NCBI GenBank assembly: GCA_035512595.1
Contig: DATKDU010000325.1
Location: 1-7,648, forward strand
DNA from: DATKDU01 sp035512595
Lineage (GTDB): Bacteria; Planctomycetota; Planctomycetia; Pirellulales; Pirellulaceae
Direction of reading: 5' to 3'
Length of the DNA: 7,648 bases
Shown piece by piece: positions 1-4,842 of this stretch (its first letter is position 1; each line of letters opens with the position of its first letter). The notes under the pieces are model-generated. The model was not told the DNA's origin, searched no databases, and saw only the letters and a list, made by a program, of their open reading frames with translations. A program made the position numbers and the translations under genes.

Positions 1-72
1 ATTGCGGATTGCGGATTGCGGATTGCGGATTGAAGATTCAATCCGCAATCCGCAATCCGCAATCCGCAATCC
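1..72. repeat. Heptamer-built long inverted repeat (ATTGCGG)n / (CCGCAAT)n
   Basis: The left arm is four copies of ATTGCGG followed by ATTGAA. The right arm is TTCAAT followed by the complementary heptamer CCGCAAT repeated. Bases 1-34 and 37-70 are perfect reverse complements around a 2-nt centre (GA), giving a possible 34-bp cruciform or hairpin. The CC at 71-72 continues the pattern, so the left arm probably extends beyond the window. The repeat starts 4 nt after the GTPase stop codon (minus strand) and could end or stabilise that transcript. No U-tract follows inside the window, so a terminator role is inference. Confidence 0.93.
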
Positions 73-76
73 TTCC

Positions 77-982
77 CTACGTTCCCAGCGACTCGACCAG
101 CCACTGGAAAGGCTCGACAATGCCCCGCGGCTCGATCCGCAGCGGCACGTGAATACGACCGAAGAATTCGTTGCGGTGACCGGTGGTCCCGGCGACGCCG
201 ACGGCGAAGAAGCGGTGCCTCGTCAGCCGCTCGCGGACGAGCTGGAACAGTCCCGGCGTGTGCTGCGTGGCAAAGACCAGGGGGTCCTCGAAGCAGCGCT
301 CGCACTCATCGGCCTTGGTGAACACCAGCGAAACAGGACGCACGGGCCAGCCGTCCTTCTTGTCGGGGCTCAGCTCGCCGAGGTAGCTGATGAGCTTCAT
401 GATCTGGAAGTCTTCGTCGCTGTCGCCGCGCTGGGCGCGGGCCGCGTCGATCATCACCATCACGCCGGAACAGCGCTCCAGGAACGCCCGGATGACGGGG
501 TACGTATTGGGATGCTCGATCTCCTCCATGAGCGATTCCCCCGCCAGGTCGGGCATGATCAACTCGGCCGGCCGCCGGTGCTTGCGGAGCACCTGGCAGT
601 GGACCCAGTTCCAGCGGTCGGGTTCGTTGGGTGTCTTGTTGGGGAACTCACAGCGCGAGAGAGCGCCCATCGTCGTTTGCTGAAGAGCGATGGAAAACGC
701 ACCCCGCGCCAGAAGCTGCATCGGCTCGGTTTGCCGCGACAGCATGTCGGTGAGCATCCCCAGGTAGACGGTTTTGCCCGCTCCCGAGGGGCCGATGGCG
801 GCCACCATCTTGGGGCAGATCCGCTGCGACGCGGCCTGATGGGCCAGGGCCATCGGGGCGTAGCAGTGACGGCAGAGCTCCGAGTCGAAATTGTTCCCGC
901 CGCCGCAAATGTAGCAGGGGACCGACTCCGAATATTGCGTCAGGCGATACGAGTCCAACAGGACAACGCCATTGCCTTTCAT
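77..982 (-). CDS. Zinc-ribbon P-loop GTPase (TRAFAC-like)
   Basis: This 301-residue protein looks like a cytoplasmic GTPase. An N-terminal zinc ribbon is formed by C23-x2-C26 and C37-x2-C40. The P-loop GPSGAGKT is at 64-71 (Walker A/G1), DLAGE at 145-149 (Walker B/G3, DxxG) and TKAD at 222-225 (G4, NKxD type). No transmembrane segment is apparent. I chose the ATG at 982, not the one nine codons upstream. It overlaps the stop of the FGE-fold gene as ATGA and has a strong AGGAGG 7 nt upstream, which indicates translational coupling. It resembles the GTPase domains annotated as TRAFAC-clade or 'double-GTPase' proteins in predicted bacterial signalling and conflict systems. That family assignment is from memory and needs a profile search. 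The coupling suggests the GTPase acts with the membrane FGE-fold protein, perhaps as its intracellular switch (inference). Confidence 0.9.
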   Translation of the reverse strand: MKGNGVVLLDSYRLTQYSESVPCYICGGGNNFDSELCRHCYAPMALAHQAASQRICPKMVAAIGPSGAGKTVYLGMLTDMLSRQTEPMQLLARGAFSIALQQTTMGALSRCEFPNKTPNEPDRWNWVHCQVLRKHRRPAELIMPDLAGESLMEEIEHPNTYPVIRAFLERCSGVMVMIDAARAQRGDSDEDFQIMKLISYLGELSPDKKDGWPVRPVSLVFTKADECERCFEDPLVFATQHTPGLFQLVRERLTRHRFFAVGVAGTTGHRNEFFGRIHVPLRIEPRGIVEPFQWLVESLGT

Positions 983-2217
983 CGCAGGGCCTCCTCGTGC
1001 TGGATGCACTCCTCATTCCCGTCGGCAATGGCCGGGGGTTCGTCGTCGCCGTAGATGTCGCAGACGCCCACGGCGCAGCGGAACCCGATGTTGTGGCGGC
1101 GAACGAGCGGGTTGTCACCGCTTTGGAAGAACGAATTGGCCTGGGCGTCAAAGTACGTGTCGTACGCGCCGCCCCGCAGGCTCTTGAGCGGCATTTCGGT
1201 TTCCAGCCGCGAAGTGGCCGGCTCCCAGACCCCGAAGTTGGTGCTGGTCCACTCCCAAACATTGCCGATGAGCTGGTAGGAACCGCCGACACAGGCGCTT
1301 TCGCGATGGCAGGAGACCGGAATGGCCTCGCCGGGTCCGCAGCCCCACAGGTTGACGATGGAGCGGTCCATGGCATCCCCCCAGGGAAACTTCCGCTGGA
1401 GGATCTTGCCGTTCTCCGCCAGCACCGGCCAGGCGGCGGCCTTCACCCATTCGGGGTCGCTGGGGAGCCGCTTGCCGACCCAGCGGGCGAAGGCCGTGGC
1501 TTCGTACCAGCTCACGCCAACCACGGGATAGTCGTCTTTCCCATCGGGATAGTTTCCCCCTTCCCAATAGCGGGGGCCGGGATTGCCGCTGCGGTCCACG
1601 AACTGGAGCATGGCGGGCCAGATCGCCTCGTCCCACAAGGCGAGCTGCTCGTAGCCGCCCGTATCCAGGAACCGTTTGTATTGCCGATTGGTGACGCAGA
1701 AGCGGTCGAGATAGAAGCCGTCCACGTCGATTCGCCGCTCGGCGCGGAGCTTGTCGTCGTCGGCCACTTCCTCGAAGCGTTGCGAGCGCATGAGGACGGG
1801 ACCTTGGGGGACGATTCCCATCCAGGCGTCGAGCGCCTCTTGAGCGCGGTGCACATCGCCGGCCGAGAGGGTGGTGGCGATCTGCGGGCGCAGCAGGAGG
1901 GCATAACGACCCTGGGCCAGCATTTGATCGACCGGGCTCTCGCCTGGCGGTTCGTTCATCTCTGGTAGCGCCGTCGCCGAACGAACGAAGCGGCGCGTGG
2001 CTGGTTCTTCGTAGGTAGCCGGCGACCGCTCGTCTTGCGGCGTCGATTCCCGGCCTAGACGGCGGCGCACCGGGTCCAGCAAACCGATGAGGCACAAACC
2101 GGCGGCAGCACCCCCCAGGCCGATGGTCCATTGACCGAGGTAAATACCCAGCGCCAGGCTGGCCGCCGACGCCAGGCCAAGTGCGGCCATGGGGAGATAA
2201 GGATATTTGCGTTGCAT
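979..2217 (-). CDS. Membrane-anchored FGE/SUMF1-fold protein, probably non-catalytic
   Basis: This is a 412-residue protein. Two hydrophobic segments at about 8-28 and 30-47 form a membrane hairpin or anchor, followed by a polar linker and an FGE-sulfatase (SUMF1/EgtB/PvdO) domain at about 138-384. Family landmarks are FCVTNRQYKRF (173-183), GVSWYEATAFARWVGKRLP (234-252), PEWVKAA (255-261), PWGD (278-281), IGNVWEW (317-323), LRGGAY (347-352) and IGFRC (377-381). Catalytic FGE enzymes carry a cysteine pair in the stretch after RGG. Here residues 350-370 have no cysteine, so copper-dependent formylglycine formation is unlikely, and a ligand-binding or scaffold role of this C-type-lectin-like fold is more plausible (inference). 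The ATG at 2217 has GGGAGGTG 4 nt upstream. The stop overlaps the start of the GTPase gene by ATGA. The side of the membrane holding the domain is not certain; a two-helix hairpin would leave it in the cytoplasm with the GTPase. Confidence 0.9.
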   Translation of the reverse strand: MQRKYPYLPMAALGLASAASLALGIYLGQWTIGLGGAAAGLCLIGLLDPVRRRLGRESTPQDERSPATYEEPATRRFVRSATALPEMNEPPGESPVDQMLAQGRYALLLRPQIATTLSAGDVHRAQEALDAWMGIVPQGPVLMRSQRFEEVADDDKLRAERRIDVDGFYLDRFCVTNRQYKRFLDTGGYEQLALWDEAIWPAMLQFVDRSGNPGPRYWEGGNYPDGKDDYPVVGVSWYEATAFARWVGKRLPSDPEWVKAAAWPVLAENGKILQRKFPWGDAMDRSIVNLWGCGPGEAIPVSCHRESACVGGSYQLIGNVWEWTSTNFGVWEPATSRLETEMPLKSLRGGAYDTYFDAQANSFFQSGDNPLVRRHNIGFRCAVGVCDIYGDDEPPAIADGNEECIQHEEALR

Positions 2218-2220
2218 GAT

Positions 2221-2232
2221 TCACCTCCCGTG
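2221..2232 (-). promoter_or_regulatory. Strong Shine-Dalgarno of the FGE-fold gene
   Basis: On the minus strand this reads CACGGGAGGTGA and lies a few bases before the ATG at 2217. It supports that start and shows that the gene has its own translation signal although it sits in an operon. Confidence 0.7.
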
Positions 2233-2235
2233 GAA

Positions 2236-2261
2236 GGCGGCCGCCGTGTGTACCGGCCGCC
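2236..2261 (-). other. Intergenic hairpin between coiled-coil and FGE-fold genes
   Basis: Arms GGCGGCCG (2236-2243) and CGGCCGCC (2254-2261) pair perfectly over 8 bp around a 10-nt loop. The hairpin lies in the 71-nt gap between the coiled-coil stop and the FGE-fold start. No T-run follows in the direction of transcription, so a standard intrinsic terminator is unlikely. It could set relative expression of the two genes by partial termination or by mRNA processing. Confidence 0.5.
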
Positions 2262-2288
2262 CGCGGAAAGCCTAGGGGCTGGCTGGAG

Positions 2289-3392
2289 TCATTTCTTCTT
2301 CCGCCGCAGCGCCACGTCGCGCTGGAGCTTGGCAAACTGGGCCATCACGGCCTGCGAAGCGGGATCGGCAGTTGCAGCCGCGCCAGAAGTCGAGTCGCGA
2401 ACGTTGCCCCGGCTGGTCTGGCGCGGGTTTTCTCGCGAGCTTTCGCGGACCGATTCGCGCCCCAGCTCGCGGGCGGGAAGGGTCATGGTCATGCGCCCTT
2501 CGGGTGCGCTCGCTTCGGCCGCATCGCCGGCCGCATCCTGATAGGATTCTCGACGGGCCGGCGACTCGGCCTGATGGCCAAGCAGCTTTCGCATCTCGCG
2601 AAGCTCGTCGGTCATGCCGGTCCGCTGCTCCGTCAACTCGCGTTTGAGCTGTTGCACCAACTCCTGCAGCTCGGCGGCACGGGCTCGAACGAGCTCCAGC
2701 TCCCCTTCCAACTCGACGCGCTCTTTTTCGAGCACGTGGAACTTGGCCAGATCGTCCGCCGACAGCGCGGCGTCGGACAGGCCGGCGGACGCATGTTCCG
2801 AGAGGCGTCCCGCGAAGCGGTCGATGGCTCCCGCCAACTCGCCGCGGGTGGCATCCATCGACTGCTTCAGCTCGGCAAAGTGCGCCAAGAGCGGCTCGAT
2901 GAGCTGCACCGGCGAGGCGCCGGATCCGTCGCCCGCCTGCGCCAGGTTGACCAGGTTTTTCAGCTCATCCCGTTCCGTTTGCAGCCGCGCGACATGTTCG
3001 TTGAGCGTGACGATCTGCGACTGGAGTGCTGCGGTCTGCTCGGACTCGCGGCGCCGTGCTTCTTCACGTTCCTCGTTGTGTTGCTCGCGCAGGCCGCGCA
3101 ATTCGGTCAGCGTTTCGGCCAGTTGCGCCTCCTGTTGCTCCAGGAGCTGCGCCAGGCGATTGGCCTCCTTGCGCTGATCGGCCAGTTGCCGGCCGCGCTC
3201 TGCCAGCCGGCGACGGCCGTCGTCCAACTCGTGGGCCTTGGCGGCCAGCTCCTGCCGCAGGCGGTCCAGATCGGAGAACAAGTCGTGCGTGGCCTGTTCC
3301 CAGGCCGCGCACTCGTCGCGGAACTGGGCGGCGGCATCCTGGAGCGGGCCCCAGGCTGCAATCGGCAGGCGTGGTGAAAACGTGGCTGTCAC
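2289..3392 (-). CDS. Long coiled-coil protein of unknown function
   Basis: I do not recognise a named family in this 367-residue protein. It has no signal peptide or transmembrane segment. Two regions rich in Leu/Glu/Arg/Gln with heptad character, about 20-150 and 215-275, predict long coiled coils, separated by a less helical Gly/Ala/Ser part (about 151-212). A Ser/Arg-rich linker follows, with RES/REN-like repeats at about 307-334. The end is a predicted helix running into a basic tail, RRKKK (363-367). The start codon is GTG at 3392-3390. No clear Shine-Dalgarno sequence precedes it, so the start is the weakest of the three operon genes. As first gene upstream of the FGE-fold and GTPase genes, it could be a scaffold or tether for that complex (inference from position only). 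Confidence 0.78.
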   Translation of the reverse strand: MTATFSPRLPIAAWGPLQDAAAQFRDECAAWEQATHDLFSDLDRLRQELAAKAHELDDGRRRLAERGRQLADQRKEANRLAQLLEQQEAQLAETLTELRGLREQHNEEREEARRRESEQTAALQSQIVTLNEHVARLQTERDELKNLVNLAQAGDGSGASPVQLIEPLLAHFAELKQSMDATRGELAGAIDRFAGRLSEHASAGLSDAALSADDLAKFHVLEKERVELEGELELVRARAAELQELVQQLKRELTEQRTGMTDELREMRKLLGHQAESPARRESYQDAAGDAAEASAPEGRMTMTLPARELGRESVRESSRENPRQTSRGNVRDSTSGAAATADPASQAVMAQFAKLQRDVALRRKKK

Positions 3393-3440
3393 GGATAGGC
3401 GATCCGATGGGTTGTCATAGGGGCAATGCCGTCGCGCGGG

Positions 3441-3517
3441 AATGCCGAAGGAGAGCGAACGCTTCCACCTGAGGCCTTTTCAAATGCCGCAGGAGAGCGA
3501 ACGCTTTGCCTGAGGCC
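3441..3517. repeat. Two direct copies of a ~35-bp repeat with palindromic core
   Basis: Copy 1 is at 3441-3476 and copy 2 at 3483-3517, a period of 42. Both begin AATGCCG, share GGAGAGCGAACGCTT and end CTGAGGCC. They differ by a few substitutions and one indel. The core AGCG-AA-CGCT is a short palindrome, so this may be a dispersed REP-like family unrelated to the GTAG-footed repeats further right. Confidence 0.85.
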
Positions 3518-3628
3518 ATGAAAACTTCCGCGCGGCCGCGATGCGAGGGGGGCACACAGCCAATGGAACCTTAGGTCGCGAACCGGGGGGGAGCAAACCG
3601 GCAACGTGCGGTGTCCTGGCCACATGTG

Positions 3629-3684
3629 GTGCAGAATGCAGAATGCAGAGTTAGCGGTCGTTTTGCACTCTGCACTCTGCACTG
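3629..3684. repeat. Heptamer-based imperfect inverted repeat (TGCAGAR)n
   Basis: The left arm (3630-3650) is TGCAGAA, TGCAGAA, TGCAGAG. The right arm (3664-3684) is TGCACTC, TGCACTC, TGCACTG, nearly the reverse complement of the left arm; mismatches are mostly G-T type. A 13-nt loop separates them. The right arm ends 3 nt before the ATG of the small membrane ORF. The design matches the heptamer palindrome at 1-72, with a different heptamer. Confidence 0.88.
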
Positions 3685-3687
3685 ACA

Positions 3688-3927
3688 ATGCGGCATTGGC
3701 CGATCGTAGCGGGGGAGCCGGATTGGCGGCGCATGACGGCCGGGGCGCAGTTGCCGGCAGAGCTAGTGACCGGCGTGCTGTGTCTGGTATCGACGCGGCT
3801 GGTGTGGCGGCTGCCGCCCGTCAAGCCGCCGCTGCTAATCGTGGTGATTGCCGTGCTGGTGGGGATTTCGCCGCTCGCTACATTGGTGATTCTGAGGATC
3901 GTAGAACGGAATTTATTCCGTTCCTGA
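3688..3927 (+). CDS. Small putative two-helix membrane protein
   Basis: This is a 79-residue ORF of unknown family. The first 70 codons have a high GC third position, unlike random sequence. Two hydrophobic stretches, about 23-41 and 47-69 (PPLLIVVIAVLVG and following), suggest transmembrane helices. The ATG directly follows the heptamer inverted repeat and has no evident Shine-Dalgarno sequence, so the start is weak. The last codons (VERNLFRS and stop) are supplied by a REP palindrome at 3901-3924, so the natural C-terminus may have been replaced or extended by the repeat. It may instead be a chance ORF. Confidence 0.5.
   Translation: MRHWPIVAGEPDWRRMTAGAQLPAELVTGVLCLVSTRLVWRLPPVKPPLLIVVIAVLVGISPLATLVILRIVERNLFRS
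3901..3924 (+). repeat. REP palindrome A, left of the RAYT gene
   Basis: GTAG (3901-3904) leads into arms GAACGGAAT (3904-3912) and ATTCCGTTC (3915-3923) around TT. It has the same orientation as copy B after the transposase gene, and opposite orientation to copies C-E. It overlaps the 3' end of the small membrane ORF. Confidence 0.9.
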
Positions 3928-3987
3928 GACTCATTCAATCGATTAGGGGGGCGTCGTACTGAGCGCCTCAAGGCACGCAATCCAATC

Positions 3988-4003
3988 GGATTCCTTGGAA
4001 TCC
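3988..4003 (+). other. Hairpin just upstream of the RAYT start
   Basis: GGATTCC (3988-3994), TT, GGAATCC (3997-4003) form a perfect 7-bp stem 5 nt before the RAYT ATG. The stem occupies the place where a ribosome binding site would be, and no good Shine-Dalgarno is visible there. It could therefore restrain transposase translation (inference). Confidence 0.5.
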
Positions 4004-4008
4004 AGGCC

Positions 4009-4716
4009 ATGCGCAGTGAAAATCGCCCAGATGAATTTGTTTCCTTTGATGAGCGGCGCGCGGTGCGAATTTATCAGCGCAATCTTCCCCATTGGCGTCA
4101 GGAAGGATGCACCTATTTTGTGACGTTTCGGCTGATCGATTCCATTCCCGCCAATGTACGCGAGCATTGGGAATGGGAAAAATCCCAATGGTTGAATCGG
4201 CACGGAATCTCCTACGACGGCGAGGGCGGCACGTGGCGAGCGAAGTTCAGCCGTCTCCCCGAGGATGAGCGCACGCGCTTCGAGAAACATTTCAATCGGC
4301 AAGTCCAAGGTTGCCTGGACCGCAGCTTGGGTCGGTGCCGTCTTCGGGACTGCTCATGCATCACCATCGTGCGGCAAGAGCTGTTTCGTCACGACATGAA
4401 CAATTATCATCTCGGCGACTTCGTCATCATGCCAAATCACGTTCATGCCCTGCTCACGCCGATTGCGCCCCATAAATTGGAGCTGGGAATGAAATCGATC
4501 AAAGGTGCGTCGGCAATCGCGTGCAATCGCGTCCGCCGCGAGGCTGGCTCCTTCTGGCAGCCGGATACCTACGACCACATTGTCCGAACACTGGAGCAGC
4601 TCGATGCCTTTCGCCAATACATTTCCGCGAATCCAGCCATGGCCGGCATTGAACTGCCTGCCGAGGGCGTCTATCGTGCCTCCTGGCTGGACGCGTGGTT
4701 TACCGGGGGCGGGTAG
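4009..4716 (+). CDS. REP-associated tyrosine transposase (RAYT, HUH Y1 family)
   Basis: This 235-residue single-strand DNA endonuclease is related to IS200/IS605 TnpA. RAYTs act on REP palindromes and are usually single-copy, domesticated genes. The N-terminal signature LPHWRQEGCTYFVTFRL is at 26-42. The metal-binding HUH motif is MPNHVHALL (141-149; H144, H146), and the catalytic tyrosine is probably Y188 in QPDTYDHIVR. All key residues are present and the length is usual, so the enzyme looks intact. Palindromes A (left) and B-E (right) are its likely substrates. The TAG stop is itself the TAG of the GTAG foot of palindrome B. The start lacks a clear Shine-Dalgarno and is preceded by a hairpin, which suggests low expression. 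ATG 4009 is chosen because the family's conserved N-terminus follows it at a usual distance. Confidence 0.95.
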   Translation: MRSENRPDEFVSFDERRAVRIYQRNLPHWRQEGCTYFVTFRLIDSIPANVREHWEWEKSQWLNRHGISYDGEGGTWRAKFSRLPEDERTRFEKHFNRQVQGCLDRSLGRCRLRDCSCITIVRQELFRHDMNNYHLGDFVIMPNHVHALLTPIAPHKLELGMKSIKGASAIACNRVRREAGSFWQPDTYDHIVRTLEQLDAFRQYISANPAMAGIELPAEGVYRASWLDAWFTGGG

Positions 4717-4736
4717 AACGGAATTCATTCCGTTCC
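4713..4736 (+). repeat. REP palindrome B, overlapping the RAYT stop codon
   Basis: GTAG (4713-4716) leads into arms GAACGGAAT (4716-4724) and ATTCCGTTC (4727-4735) around TC. The orientation is as in copy A. Together with the oppositely oriented copy C it forms an inverted pair, like the BIME arrangement known for enterobacterial REPs. Confidence 0.92.
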
Positions 4737-4745
4737 CTTGAATGA

Positions 4746-4770
4746 AAGGAGAATCATGGGAACGGAATAA
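4746..4770 (+). promoter_or_regulatory. Displaced Shine-Dalgarno and 4-codon leader ORF
   Basis: AAGGAG (4746-4751) stands 4 nt before an ATG at 4756, and that frame reads Met-Gly-Thr-Glu and stops at TAA (4768-4770) inside the first REP unit. The lutB start at 4843 is in the same frame, exactly 87 nt further on. This looks like the former lutB ribosome binding site, now separated from its gene by the REP array. Confidence 0.6.
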
Positions 4771-4840
4771 ATTCCGTTCTACGCATAGGAACGGAATAAA
4801 TTTCGCTTTACGTATGGGAACGGAATAAATTCCGTTCTAC
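4754..4840 (-). repeat. Tandem array of three 29-bp REP units (C, D, E)
   Basis: Units 4754-4782, 4783-4811 and 4812-4840 are each exactly 29 bp. Each contains the palindrome GAACGGAATAAATTCCGTTC followed by TAC, which on the minus strand is a GTAG foot. Units C and E are near identical. Unit D has three changes in the right arm and GTAA in place of GTAG, so it has probably decayed. The array ends 2 nt before the lutB start codon and forms its whole immediate 5' leader. Confidence 0.95.
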
Positions 4841-4842
4841 GA

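Larger units (their letters stand above)
3393..3687. other. Divergent intergenic spacer with repeats
   Basis: No convincing gene is visible in these 295 bases; reading frames through them mostly translate repeats. The spacer separates the minus-strand operon from the plus-strand genes and should hold the promoter of the coiled-coil gene. I could not identify -35/-10 boxes with confidence. It contains a 35-bp direct repeat, a CGCGGCCGCG palindrome near 3532-3541, and a heptamer-based inverted repeat at its right end. Confidence 0.7.

Noticed and set aside
1..72. Intrinsic terminator of the GTPase operon
   Set aside because: The palindrome is far longer than usual terminator stems and no T-run is seen beyond it in the window; recorded as a repeat instead.
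983..1009. Upstream ATG adding nine residues to the GTPase
   Set aside because: The ATG at 982 has AGGAGG 7 nt before it and overlaps the preceding stop as ATGA, so it is the better start.
2..1054. Long plus-strand ORF opposite the GTPase gene
   Set aside because: It is antisense to a gene with clear GTPase motifs, its beginning translates the heptamer repeat, and it has no recognisable domain.
3389..3688. Minus-strand 99-codon ORF in the divergent spacer
   Set aside because: Its translation consists largely of the 35-bp direct repeat and the heptamer palindrome, and no protein features are visible.
3931..4745. TCATTCAA (3931-3938) and TTGAATGA (4738-4745) as inverted borders of the RAYT unit
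   Set aside because: Only 8 bp, asymmetrically placed relative to REP copies A and B, and HUH Y1 elements are not expected to have terminal inverted repeats; probably chance.
4754..4840. CRISPR-like array with 29-bp period
   Set aside because: The units are continuous copies of one palindrome with no variable spacers, and the same palindrome occurs singly elsewhere beside a RAYT gene.
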